A stretch of 64,000 bases of DNA, taken from positions 231,568 through 295,567 of the forward strand of contig NZ_AWFG01000019.1 in the NCBI RefSeq assembly GCF_000682695.1, in the 5' to 3' direction. The position numbers were made by a program, and so were the translations under genes. This stretch comes from Hyphomonas chukchiensis. GTDB lineage: Bacteria > Pseudomonadota > Alphaproteobacteria > Caulobacterales > Hyphomonadaceae. Shown here piece after piece: positions 52,554 to 63,618 of this stretch (within the stretch, counting starts at the first letter, position 1; each line of letters begins with the position of its first letter). The notes beneath the pieces were generated by a model. It was given only the letters and a program-made list of their open reading frames with translations. It made no database searches and was not told where the DNA came from.

Positions 52554-53664
52554 ACGCACGCTGATTGAAGATCTGGTTACGCTGCGCAGCCTCGCCATCG
52601 AGGCTGGACGGCTGGCAATGTCCTACACACTTGAGGGCCAGTCCGCGCGCGCCTGGGAGAAGACGGGCGGCAGCCCGGTGACCGAGGCCGATCTCGCGGT
52701 CAACCGGCTCTGCGCCGAACGGCTGATCATGGCGCGGCCTGACTATGGCTGGCTGTCGGAAGAGACGCTCGACAATCGCGAAGCCCGCCAGAAGGACCGC
52801 TGCTGGGTGGTCGACCCGATCGACGGCACGCGCGCCTATATGCGTGGCGATCCCAACTGGTGTGTCGGCCTCGCCATCGTGGAAGAAGGCAAGGCAGTTG
52901 CCGGTGTGCTCTACGCGCCGATGCTGGGCCAGCTTTATGAGGCCCGCACGGGCGGCGGCGCCTATCTCAATGGCGACCTCTTGCGTGTGTCCGAATGCCG
53001 GACCGAGGCGGGCTGCCGCCTGATCGCGGCCGAGGAAATGCTGAACTACAAGGGCTGGCCGGAGCCATGGCCTGCGGTGACGGTGCCCCGCCCGAAACCC
53101 AATTCCACCCTTCTGCGCATGGCCTTTGTGGCTTCAGGCTCGTGGGATGCGACGCTCGTGCTCTCCAACAAGTCCGACTGGGATCTCGCCGCCGGGACTG
53201 TGCTGGTGGAGGAGGCCGGCGGCCTTGCAACCACGCACAAGGGTGAGGAATTGCAGTTCAACCGTGCCATTCCGGCACAGCGCAGCATCATCGCATCTGG
53301 AAAAGGCCTGCATCCTCTGTTAGTGCGCCGGTCAGGATTTGTGGATATACAGGATCCGCAGACAAAGGCGGCACCGGCCGCAGCCAAACCCAGAACGGAG
53401 CCAGCAAAGATGGGCGACGCCCCTAAAGACGCAAAACAGCTTCTCCATATCGTCTTCGGCGGTGAACTGAAGGATGTGAAGGACGTCCAGTTCGAGGATC
53501 TTTCACAGGTCGACTTCGTTGGCGCTTTCGCCAGCTACAAGGAAGCCTACGACGCCTGGAAGGCCGCTGCCCACCGCACCGTGGACAGCGCCGAGACGCG
53601 CTATTTCATCCTGCATGCCCACCGCCTGCTCGACCCCGAGACAGGGGAACACCATCACGTCTGA
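52540..53664 (+). CDS. Inositol monophosphatase-family phosphatase fused to DUF4170
   Basis: A 374-residue two-domain protein. Residues about 1-270 are an inositol-monophosphatase/3'(2'),5'-bisphosphate nucleotidase-type Mg2+ phosphatase (DPIDGTRAY metal site; WDLAAGTVLVEEAGG). After an Ala/Pro/Lys linker (KAAPAAAKPRTEPAK), residues about 290-374 are a DUF4170 domain (LLHIVFGGELKDVKD; FILHAHRLLDPETGEHHHV). DUF4170 is usually a separate gene directly downstream. The start is TTG 52540, because an in-frame TGA at 52534-52536 blocks longer readings and GAGGA sits 8 bases upstream. See the internal start below. Confidence 0.9.
   Translation: MPAAERTLIEDLVTLRSLAIEAGRLAMSYTLEGQSARAWEKTGGSPVTEADLAVNRLCAERLIMARPDYGWLSEETLDNREARQKDRCWVVDPIDGTRAYMRGDPNWCVGLAIVEEGKAVAGVLYAPMLGQLYEARTGGGAYLNGDLLRVSECRTEAGCRLIAAEEMLNYKGWPEPWPAVTVPRPKPNSTLLRMAFVASGSWDATLVLSNKSDWDLAAGTVLVEEAGGLATTHKGEELQFNRAIPAQRSIIASGKGLHPLLVRRSGFVDIQDPQTKAAPAAAKPRTEPAKMGDAPKDAKQLLHIVFGGELKDVKDVQFEDLSQVDFVGAFASYKEAYDAWKAAAHRTVDSAETRYFILHAHRLLDPETGEHHHV
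53397..53412 (+). promoter_or_regulatory. Internal ribosome-binding site and ATG for separate DUF4170 product
   Basis: GGAG (53397-53400) lies 9 bases before the in-frame ATG 53410 (MGDAPKDAKQ), exactly at the linker. Initiation here would give an 84-residue DUF4170 protein ending at 53664, the usual stand-alone size. Use is unproven. Confidence 0.45.
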
Positions 53665-53698
53665 TCCGGCCAAACCGGCGCGCCCCACCGGCGCCCTG

Positions 53699-55426
53699 AT
53701 GCGACTGGCCCGCGAGCGCTTTGCCACGCACTGGCGCTGGTTCGTGGCCGGAACGCTGTGTGCCGCGCTCACCTCCATTGCAGCAGCCTCCTATGGCTAC
53801 CTCCTGAAGCTGGTCGTCGAGGGGCTCGAGGCCCTTGCCGGGCCTGACAAGGTCGAGGTGCCAACGTCGCTCTGGTGGTTGATTGCGATTATTGGCGTGG
53901 CGGCCGTGGTCCGCTCGCTCGCCCTCTACGGCATGACAATCTTCAACAATACCGGCGTCCAGCGCGCCATCGTGGACATTCAGGCCGACCAGTTCGGCGC
54001 GCTGACGGATGGTGATTTTGCCCGCATCGCAGCGGAGGCCTCCGGCGGCTTCGTGTCGCGCTTCATCAATGACGTGAACGCCCTGCGCGACGCGGGCCTG
54101 CGCATCGCCAACAACCTCACCAAGGGTGTGCTGACGGTCATCGGCGTTTTCATCACCATGCTGGTCATGGACTGGAAGCTCACGCTCGTCCTGCTCGTCA
54201 TTTATCCGATCGCGTTTGCGCCCGTGCTGGCGCTCGGTAATCGTGTGCGCAAGCGCTCGCGCCAGTCGCAGAAGCAGATCGGCGAGGTCACGTCGCTGCT
54301 GGGCGAGGCGTTCCAGTCAGCCCGTGTGGTCAAGGCCTATGGGCTGGAGGACTACCAGAAGGCCCGCGCCGAGCGCGGCTTCGTGGAGCGCTCGCGTCTG
54401 TTCCTCAAAGTGCTGACAGACCGCGCCGCCGTCGACCCGATCCTCGAAATCACCGGCGGCCTCGCCCTTGTCGGCATCCTCGCGCTGACCGCCTGGCGTA
54501 TTGCGCAGGGCGACACCTCGCTTGGCAATTTCGTCGGCATCGTCGGCGCCATCGCCGTCGCTGCGCCGGAACTGCGGGCCCTCGGCACACTGAACTCCGT
54601 GGCGCAGGAAGGCGGCGCCGCCGCTGACCGCGTGTTCGAGATCACCGATGCTGCGCCGGAGATTGCCGATGCGCCCGGCGCGCAACCAATCGGCTGGGTT
54701 ACCGGCACCGTCGCCTTCGACAATGTCCGCTTTGCCTATCCCGATGGCACCGAGGCCCTGAAGGGCCTCAGCTTCATCGCCAATCCGGGTGAGACGATTG
54801 CGCTCGTCGGTCCGTCCGGCGCAGGCAAGTCGACCGTCTTCAACCTGCTCCTCCGCCTCTACGACCCGACCGGCGGTGTAGTTTCCGTAGACGGAATAAA
54901 TGTGCGTGACGTTACCGGTGCAAGCCTGCGGTCCAATATGGGCCTTGTCGCACAGGACGCCGCCCTCTTCGACGACACGATCCGCGCCAATATCGCGCTT
55001 GGCCGCCTGGGCGCCAGCGAGGCCGAGATCGAGGCCGCTGCCCGCGCCGCCAATGCGCATGATTTCATCCTCACGCTGCCCGGCGGCTATGACGCGCCAG
55101 CAGGCGAGATGGGTCGCAATCTGTCCGGCGGCCAGCGCCAGCGCATCGCGCTCGCCCGCGCCATCATCCGCGCTGCGCCGATCCTGCTGCTGGATGAAGC
55201 CACTTCCGCCCTCGATGCCGAGAGCGAGGCCAAGGTGCAGGAAGCGCTCGCCGGCTTCGCCAAGGGTCGCACGACTTTGATCATCGCCCACCGCCTCTCG
55301 ACGGTCCGCGCGGCCGACCGCATCATCGTGATGGAAGATGGCCGCGCCGTCGAAGACGGCAGCCATGGCGTACTGATGGACAGGAACGGCGCATACCGCC
55401 GCCTCGTGGACCTGCAGCTCAGCTGA
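53699..55426 (+). CDS. MsbA-like ABC exporter (fused membrane and ATPase domains)
   Basis: A 575-residue half-transporter with six membrane helices (residues 1-320) and an ATPase domain with Walker A GPSGAGKST, signature NLSGGQRQR and Walker B ILLLDEATSALD. It probably flips lipid A or another lipid, or exports a drug. Position after pmbA-IMPase-DUF4170, the place where alphaproteobacteria often carry waaA/lpxK, supports a lipopolysaccharide role. ATG 53699 is a pragmatic start; the open frame extends further upstream and no ribosome-binding site is evident, so the true start may be a non-ATG codon. Confidence 0.9.
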   Translation: MRLARERFATHWRWFVAGTLCAALTSIAAASYGYLLKLVVEGLEALAGPDKVEVPTSLWWLIAIIGVAAVVRSLALYGMTIFNNTGVQRAIVDIQADQFGALTDGDFARIAAEASGGFVSRFINDVNALRDAGLRIANNLTKGVLTVIGVFITMLVMDWKLTLVLLVIYPIAFAPVLALGNRVRKRSRQSQKQIGEVTSLLGEAFQSARVVKAYGLEDYQKARAERGFVERSRLFLKVLTDRAAVDPILEITGGLALVGILALTAWRIAQGDTSLGNFVGIVGAIAVAAPELRALGTLNSVAQEGGAAADRVFEITDAAPEIADAPGAQPIGWVTGTVAFDNVRFAYPDGTEALKGLSFIANPGETIALVGPSGAGKSTVFNLLLRLYDPTGGVVSVDGINVRDVTGASLRSNMGLVAQDAALFDDTIRANIALGRLGASEAEIEAAARAANAHDFILTLPGGYDAPAGEMGRNLSGGQRQRIALARAIIRAAPILLLDEATSALDAESEAKVQEALAGFAKGRTTLIIAHRLSTVRAADRIIVMEDGRAVEDGSHGVLMDRNGAYRRLVDLQLS

Positions 55427-56095
55427 TCAGCCCGCCGGGCGTTCCTGCGGCAGCTGCGCCGCCGCATGCTTCAGGAACCTTGCCAGCTTCTCCGCGCTTT
55501 CGGCGCCCTGCACGGCGACGGCGCGGTTGGCGATATAGGTCGGCACACCGCTGACACCCATCTGGCGGAAGGCTTCCGCCTCACCGCGCACATTGTCGAC
55601 ATCCGCATCGCTTTTCAGCAGGTCCGCCACGATGTCTGCGTCGAGGCCTATGTCGCGGGCAACGTCCACCAGAACCTCATGGTCGCCAATGTTGTGCCCG
55701 TCCTCGAAGAAGGCCTTGAACAGGGCTTCCTTGGCCTCGGCGCCCTTGTTCTGGCCCTGGGCCCAGCGCACGACGCGATGTGCATCCAAACTGTTCGGCC
55801 GGCGCGTGATCCTGTCGAAATGATAGGGGATGCCTTCGGCCTCGCCATAATCGACCAGCGCCTGGCGCATCGTGCCGGAGCGTTCGCGGCTCTCATCAGA
55901 GCCGCCGAACTTCTCTTTCATGTATTCCTTGTAGTCGACGCCCGCCGACGGGATGGTCGGGTCCAGCTCGAAGGGCCGAAACACGAGCTGCACGTCGACC
56001 TCGGGCGCGAGCTTGCGCGCTTCCTCGATCCTGCGAAGACCCAGCCAGCACCAGGGGCAGACCAGATCGGAAACCATTTCCACAACAACTGTCAT
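55427..56095 (-). CDS. FrnE-like DsbA-family oxidoreductase
   Basis: A 222-residue thioredoxin-fold protein with the active site CPWC (Cys13, Cys16) and no signal peptide, so cytoplasmic. It resembles FrnE, a DsbA-family protein with disulfide-isomerase-like activity linked to oxidative stress; the insertion domain (about residues 60-145) and GVSGVPTYI cis-Pro loop are present. It abuts the ABC exporter stop convergently. Confidence 0.92.
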   Translation of the reverse strand: MTVVVEMVSDLVCPWCWLGLRRIEEARKLAPEVDVQLVFRPFELDPTIPSAGVDYKEYMKEKFGGSDESRERSGTMRQALVDYGEAEGIPYHFDRITRRPNSLDAHRVVRWAQGQNKGAEAKEALFKAFFEDGHNIGDHEVLVDVARDIGLDADIVADLLKSDADVDNVRGEAEAFRQMGVSGVPTYIANRAVAVQGAESAEKLARFLKHAAAQLPQERPAG

Positions 56096-56159
56096 GCACT
56101 CAACCTAAGTGCCTCGTGGCCGCCACGCAACCGGCGCAAGAATATGTGATCGGCAGGCT

Positions 56160-56435
56160 TTACTTCTTCCGTCCGCCCAGCACGGCCACCAGCTCTTCCA
56201 CCTTTTCCCGCCGCGCCTCCATGTCGTCGCCCTTCAGCGCGTGGTCCACGCAGGTGGCGATATGGTCGTCAAGGATCACGCCTTCCAGCCCGCTCAGCGC
56301 CGCCTTGATGGCCTGAACCTGCCGCACGACATCGATACAATAGCGGTCATCAGCGACCATTTTCGCCACGCCGCGCACCTGACCCTCAATGCGGGCGAGG
56401 CGTTTGACGGCGGCTTCTCTTGTTTCCGGTTTCAT
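56160..56435 (-). CDS. csoR: CsoR-type copper-sensing repressor
   Basis: A 91-residue helical regulator with the Cu(I) ligand set Cys33 (RYCID), His58 (DDHI) and Cys62 (ATCV) of CsoR. Binding of Cu(I) releases it from DNA. It is the last gene of the unit copA-APC-csoR, with AAGGA 9 bases before ATG 56435, and probably represses that unit through the palindrome at 60067-60083. Its feedback on copA is inferred. Confidence 0.95.
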   Translation of the reverse strand: MKPETREAAVKRLARIEGQVRGVAKMVADDRYCIDVVRQVQAIKAALSGLEGVILDDHIATCVDHALKGDDMEARREKVEELVAVLGGRKK

Positions 56436-56440
56436 GGGCG

Positions 56441-57765
56441 CTAGTCCTTTGTCTCAGAGCCTGCAGTATCGTCGCCGTCACCGGCCTTTGAAAGGTAGAA
56501 ATGTTCGAAGGAGAAGATCGCGCCCATGCCCGCCAGGGCGATCACGACGATCAGCGGGTCGCTCTGCCCCTTCATCACAAGGAAGGCCCCCAATGCCACG
56601 GCGTCCAGAAGGATCGCGGTAATAAGCACAGGCGCCTTCGCGCCAACATCCTCGCGCAGGTGGCGGTAGACGCCCCAGTGGATGATGATGTCCATGACGA
56701 TGTAGAAGATCGCCCCGAGCGAGGCGATGCGGGAGAGGTCGAAGAATGCTGCCAGCAGGCCCGCCGCGACGACCGTGTAGATCAGCGTATGCGTATGGGT
56801 ATCGCCCGGCAGGCCGAGTTTTGGCTCCGGTATAAGGTCCATCTCCACCAGCATGGCCAGCATGCGTGAGACGGCGAACACGCTCGCCAGCAGGCCTGAG
56901 GCCGTCGCCACGATGGCAATCGCGACCGTGAACCAGACGCCGTATTCGCCAATGCTGGGGCGCGCGGCCTCGGCCAGCGCATAATCCTTCGCCTTGACGA
57001 TCTCCTCGATGCTGAGGGTCGAGCCCACGGCATAGCAGACGAGCAGGTAGATCGCCGTGCAGACCGCCAGCGAAATCATGATGGCCCGGCCGACATTCTT
57101 CTTCGGGTCCTTCACCTCGTCGCCATCATTGGTGATCGTGGTGAAGCCCTTGTAGGCGAGTATGGCCAGCGCCATGCCGGCGAGGAAACCGCCAACGGAT
57201 GTCTTGTCTGTCACGCCGTTCGCCGCAGGCTGGAACGCAAAGCCCGTCGCCCAGAGGGCCACGAGCGCAAAAATGAGGATGCCGCCAATCTTCAGCACGG
57301 CGGTCACCTTGGACACCGAGCCGATGACATCATTGCCCGCAATATTGACGAGGAAGGCTCCGACGATAAGGGCAATTGCCAGAACAGGCACAAGAATGCC
57401 GCCTTCGATGCCGAACAGCTGCAATGTATATGTGCCGAACGTGCGCGCGACGAGGCTCTCATTGATGATCATCGAGAAGGCCATCAGCAGCGCGGCGCCG
57501 CCGGTCACCATGCCCGGCCCGTAAGCCTTCTTCAGGATCATCGCGATGCCGCCCGCCGACGGGTACTTGTTCGAGACCTTGATGTACGAATATGCACTGA
57601 ATCCGCAAATGATCGCCGCCATCAGGAAGGCGAGCGGGAACAGCGCTCCGGCGAGTTCCGCCACCTGTCCGGTCAGCGCAAATATGCCCGCGCCGATCAT
57701 CACGCCGGTGCCCATGGCCACGGCGCCCGGCAGGGTCAGGCTGTTCTTTTCATATGAAACACCCA

Positions 57766-57766
<1 letters not shown>
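56441..57766 (-). CDS. APC-family amino acid permease inside the copper operon
   Basis: A 441-residue transporter with about twelve helices and the APC first-helix signature (AVAMGTGVMIGAGIFALTG). Its role in copper stress is unknown; it might move amino acids, histidine- or thiol-type chelators, or amines. It shares TGATG with the end of copA and lies 5 bases before csoR on the same strand, so is certainly cotranscribed. It differs from the permease at 26182-27474. Confidence 0.9.
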
Positions 57767-60027
<2,261 letters not shown>

Positions 60028-60066
60028 GGGTGTGCACTCCGGTTCCGGTGTTCACACTCTCAGGTA

Positions 60067-60083
60067 ATACCCCTGAGGGGTAT
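60067..60083. promoter_or_regulatory. CsoR-type copper operator
   Basis: A perfect 17-base palindrome ATACCCC-TGA-GGGGTAT, 40 bases before the copA start. This is the pattern of CsoR operators (G/C-tract flanked by AT). On the minus strand it overlaps a plausible promoter core (TTGCAT upstream, TATTAC or TTACCT downstream). Confidence 0.75.
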
Positions 60084-60096
60084 ATGCAAGTTCTCC

Positions 60097-61188
60097 TCAG
60101 CGTGACTGGAACACCAGCTTGATCTCATAACCCTTCGGCGAGGCATTGCGTTCCAGCTTTCCGCCCAGCTGCGAGGCCGCCGCCTCGACAAGGCGCTGGC
60201 CGAGCCCTTCGACAGCGGAATTGTGGCGGGGGCCCGCTGCATTGCCGGCGCCATTGTCCACTGCCCGCAGCGTGACGTGGCCATCCTCTTCGCGCTGCAG
60301 GGAAATCTCGATATCCCCGGGGCGTCCATCCGCGAAGCCATGCTTGATCGAATTGGCGACGAACTCGCTGACGATCATGCCGAGTGAAGACGCATCTGAC
60401 GAATTGAGGTCCAGCGCATCAATGTCGCCGCGTATCTTCACGTTCTCCCGGGCGGAGCCCTGCAGCAGTTCCAGCACGCGCGGCAGGAACACCCCAATCT
60501 GCACCATCTGCAGGTCGCTGGCCTCGTGAAGCTGTTCATGCAGCAGCGAGATCGCATTCACCTTGCGCTCCACGGCGTCGAAGGCTTCGAAACTGTCCGC
60601 GCTGGCCCGCGCCCGATAGAGGTGGATGAGCGAGGCAACCGACTGTAGCGAGTTCTTCACCCGGTGGTCCATTTCCCGGCGCAGCACCATCTGGTCGCGC
60701 AGGGCCACGCGCAGGTCAAGCTCGCGCATCACCTGGCGGGCCAGCGTGCGCAGCGCACCTTTCTGGAAATCATTCAGTTCATGCGGCGCATCATGCAGCA
60801 CGCACAGCGTCCCGATGGGCAGGCCCTCAGGCGATTTCAGCAGGGCGCCCGCATAGAAGCGCAGGCCGCCATCGGCCACGCAAAGCGGATTGTCCTGCGT
60901 GCGGGGATCGGCCTGCGTGTCGGTGATCTCCACGAAATCATCGCTGAGAATCACATGCGAGCAGATCGAGGTCTCCAGCGGCGTCTCGCGTACACCAAGG
61001 CCGACCTCTGCCTTGAACCACTGGCGGTCCTCATCGATCAGGTTCACGACGGAAATGCTGGTGCCGCAAATGGTGGCCGCCAGCGCGACGATCTCGTCGA
61101 ACTCGGCCTCACGTGCCGTGTCGAGAATCTCGTAGCGATGAAGCGCTTCCAGACGTTCAGCCTGTCGGGGGTGGGGGGCGGCCCGCAT
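60097..61188 (-). CDS. GAF-domain HisKA_2/HWE histidine kinase
   Basis: A 363-residue soluble kinase: N-terminal GAF domain (about residues 20-160, with typical FDEIVALAATICGTSISVVNLIDEDRQ start and YAGALLKSP), a HisKA_2 box (REMDHRVKNSLQSVASLIHLY) and an HWE-type ATPase (LGMIVSEFVANSIKHGF, DNGAG, GLGQRLVEA). Such kinases sense small ligands, light or redox and signal in general stress or chemotaxis-like pathways. The adjacent response regulator is not visible. It ends 14 bases before the CsoR palindrome on the same strand, so read-through into copA is possible. Confidence 0.9.
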   Translation of the reverse strand: MRAAPHPRQAERLEALHRYEILDTAREAEFDEIVALAATICGTSISVVNLIDEDRQWFKAEVGLGVRETPLETSICSHVILSDDFVEITDTQADPRTQDNPLCVADGGLRFYAGALLKSPEGLPIGTLCVLHDAPHELNDFQKGALRTLARQVMRELDLRVALRDQMVLRREMDHRVKNSLQSVASLIHLYRARASADSFEAFDAVERKVNAISLLHEQLHEASDLQMVQIGVFLPRVLELLQGSARENVKIRGDIDALDLNSSDASSLGMIVSEFVANSIKHGFADGRPGDIEISLQREEDGHVTLRAVDNGAGNAAGPRHNSAVEGLGQRLVEAAASQLGGKLERNASPKGYEIKLVFQSR

Positions 61189-61379
61189 TTTCGTTCATCC
61201 CTGGAGCAGCCTGCCGGCGCGCGATGGCCGGCAAAATAGGCGCCAAGCCGTAGGGCAGCGCCGCGCGGCGGTCAACTGTGCAGCCCAGTCAAGAAGTCCC
61301 GGACTTTTCAGCGCTTTTTGACGTGATCCGCAAGCGCGACAGGGCATCCGGGCCCGGCGCGCAACGGGTGGTGACAGCC

Positions 61380-62543
61380 CTATTCGCTCTCTTGCGGCGC
61401 AGGCCCCTCAACTTCAGGTTCCGCCACCGGGACGCCCGCCTTGTCCAGCGCCTTCAAGACATCGCTGGCCATCCATGTCTGCGTGCGCGGCATATGGTGT
61501 TCACGCTTCAGCTCCAGCCCGAAGGGCAGAGCCAGTTTTTCCGGCGGGCCGGCGCGCACCACTTCATGCTCGGCAAACAGCGTGCGCGGCTTCGGCGTCG
61601 GCAGCATCGCCGCCAGCGTGAACCCGGCCACGATGATCGCCCCGGCCCAGACATTCGCCTTGAACACGGCCAGCGCGTCCTGCTCCTGGCTCCCCTTCAG
61701 CCGCACAGCCTGCCACAGGCCATGGGCGAGAAAGGCCAGCGCCGTCACGGCGCCCGCCCGTACAGACCCATTGATCGCCGCAGCCAGCGCCACCAGCGCT
61801 GCCGCGCCCATGTGGAAGCAGAAGCTCACCAGAACCGCCCGCTTGCCGAACAGGCGCGCCGTCGAGCGCACGCCGATCAGGGCATCGTCTTCGCGGTCCT
61901 GCAGCGCGTAGATCGTGTCATAGGCAATCGTCCACAGGACGAGGCCTGCATAGAGAATGAACACCGGCACGGAGAGGCTCCCCGCCGTCGCCGCGCCGAC
62001 CAGGACACCCCAGTTGAAGGTCAGTCCCAGCCATGCCTGTGGCCACCAGGTCACCCGCTTCATGAAAGGATACGCCGCCACAAGCGGAATGGCCGCCAGC
62101 GCCACCAGCTTGGCATCGCCCGGCAGGCAGGCCCACACGGCCAGGCCGATGGCCAGCTGCACGCCCATGAAGATGAATGCCTCGCGCAGCGTCACCGCGC
62201 CGGAGGGGAGCGGCCGCAGCGCCGTGCGCGCCACCTGCGCGTCAAAGTCCCGGTCGGTAATGTCGTTCCACGTACAGCCCGCCCCGCGCATGGCCACCGC
62301 GCCCAGCAGGAACAGCGGCACCCAGAACAGGTCCACAAGGTACAGCCCGGTACGCATCCGCACGAAGGCGAGGCCGATCAGGCAGGGCAGGTAGAGCAGC
62401 CAGATGCCCACGGGCCGGTCCAGCCGCGCCAGCATGGCATAGGGCTGCATCCAGTCCGGCAGAATCGCCAGAACGCCCGGCAGGGCGCTGTCAGCCGGAA
62501 TGGCCCGTGTCCCGGGCTTGCCGTGTGTGTCGGTCTCGGTCAT
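61380..62543 (-). CDS. ubiA: 4-hydroxybenzoate polyprenyltransferase with C-terminal extension
   Basis: A 387-residue membrane prenyltransferase for ubiquinone synthesis, attaching the polyprenyl chain to 4-hydroxybenzoate. Two Asp-rich Mg-diphosphate motifs are visible: NDITDRDFD (about residue 93) and DTIYALQDREDD (about residue 210). Normal members are 290-320 residues; here about 75 extra residues (from KPRTLFAEHEVV to EGPAPQESE) follow the last helix and are not part of the usual domain. No ribosome-binding site; a candidate -10 box lies 7 bases before ATG 62543. A 191-base gap (61189-61379) separates it from the kinase gene. Confidence 0.93.
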   Translation of the reverse strand: MTETDTHGKPGTRAIPADSALPGVLAILPDWMQPYAMLARLDRPVGIWLLYLPCLIGLAFVRMRTGLYLVDLFWVPLFLLGAVAMRGAGCTWNDITDRDFDAQVARTALRPLPSGAVTLREAFIFMGVQLAIGLAVWACLPGDAKLVALAAIPLVAAYPFMKRVTWWPQAWLGLTFNWGVLVGAATAGSLSVPVFILYAGLVLWTIAYDTIYALQDREDDALIGVRSTARLFGKRAVLVSFCFHMGAAALVALAAAINGSVRAGAVTALAFLAHGLWQAVRLKGSQEQDALAVFKANVWAGAIIVAGFTLAAMLPTPKPRTLFAEHEVVRAGPPEKLALPFGLELKREHHMPRTQTWMASDVLKALDKAGVPVAEPEVEGPAPQESE

Positions 62544-62550
62544 CGGGCGG

Positions 62551-62556
62551 CTTATA
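62551..62556 (-). promoter_or_regulatory. Candidate -10 box for leaderless ubiA
   Basis: TATAAG on the minus strand (62551-62556), 7 bases before ATG 62543, with no Shine-Dalgarno sequence. A clear -35 box was not seen. Confidence 0.3.
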
Positions 62557-62607
62557 CAGCGAATTGGGCGGTTTCACAGCCTTGCGCACGTTTCGCGCGA
62601 AATCGCC

Positions 62608-63618
62608 TCAGGCCTCGGTCTCGAACGCATATTGCTCGGTATCGACGCTCGCCTGTGCCATCGCGTTGTAGCGTGGCCCTTTCACGGCTTCCGGCTGGAA
62701 CACTCTGTCCAGCAAGGCCATCTGCTCAGCCGTCAAAGCCAGCTCGGCGGCCTTGAAATTGTCCCGCAGATGCTTGCGATTGGTCGTTCCGGGTATCGGC
62801 ACGCAGTCCGGTTCCTTCACCAGCGTCCAGGCAATCGCCAGCTGCGATGTCGTCACGCCGAGGTCGCCCGCTATCTCCTGCGCCTGTTTCAGCAGGGGCA
62901 GGTTCTGGGTCCAGTAGGGCTCGGTCCAGCGCGGGAAGATGCGGCGCATGTCAGCCTCGTGATAATCCTTCGGCGCGGGCGGATTGTCGGCGAGGTAGCC
63001 GCGCCCCACAGGCGAGAAGGGCACGAAGGTCACGCCCAGCTCCTTGCAGGCATCCAGCACCGCGATCTCCGGATTGCGCGTCAGCAGCGAGTATTCCGAC
63101 TGCATCGCCGTCACCGGATGCACCGCATGCGCCCGGCGCAACAGGCCCGCGCCCATTTCCGACAGGCCCACCATGCGGATCTTGCCCTCGGCAACGAGGT
63201 CCGCCATCGCGCTCATCGAGTCTTCGATCGGCACGTTCGGGTCCGGCCGGTGCATGTAATAGAGGTCGATCGTCTCGCGCTGCAGCCGCTTCAGGCTCGC
63301 CTCGCAGGCGGCCTTGATGCTCTCCGGACGCGCGTCCAGCTTCCGCTTGCCATCCTCGAACAGCATCACGCATTTGCTGGCCTGCACGAACTCGCCCTGC
63401 CGGTCCTTCAGCGCCTTGCCGATCAGTGTCTCGTTCTTGCCGAAGCCATAGATCGTCGCCGTGTCGAGGAAATTATAGCCCATATCGAGCGCTTCATTCA
63501 GCAGCGCCGCAGCCTCTGCCTCGTCGGATGGCGGCCCGTATCCATGATGCAGGTTCATGCACCCAAGCCCCACGGGATAAACGCTCTCCGGTCCCAGCTT
63601 GCGCGGTGTAATGCTCAT
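62608..63618 (-). CDS. Aldo/keto reductase
   Basis: A 336-residue NADPH-dependent oxidoreductase with the tetrad Asp (FLDTATIYG), Tyr (IYGFGKNE), Lys (QASKCVML) and His (YYMHRPD). The phosphate-binding motif VPIPGTTN is near the C-terminus. Substrate unknown. ATG 63618 (MSITPRKLG) is chosen; the frame continues upstream through repeat sequence that yields PHPRPLSLGRG and is not coding. Confidence 0.92.
   Translation of the reverse strand: MSITPRKLGPESVYPVGLGCMNLHHGYGPPSDEAEAAALLNEALDMGYNFLDTATIYGFGKNETLIGKALKDRQGEFVQASKCVMLFEDGKRKLDARPESIKAACEASLKRLQRETIDLYYMHRPDPNVPIEDSMSAMADLVAEGKIRMVGLSEMGAGLLRRAHAVHPVTAMQSEYSLLTRNPEIAVLDACKELGVTFVPFSPVGRGYLADNPPAPKDYHEADMRRIFPRWTEPYWTQNLPLLKQAQEIAGDLGVTTSQLAIAWTLVKEPDCVPIPGTTNRKHLRDNFKAAELALTAEQMALLDRVFQPEAVKGPRYNAMAQASVDTEQYAFETEA

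Noticed and set aside
61278..62756. 492-codon plus-strand frame opposite ubiA
   Set aside because: Arg/His/Gln-rich translation typical of the antisense of a GC-rich membrane gene; ubiA motifs are on the other strand.
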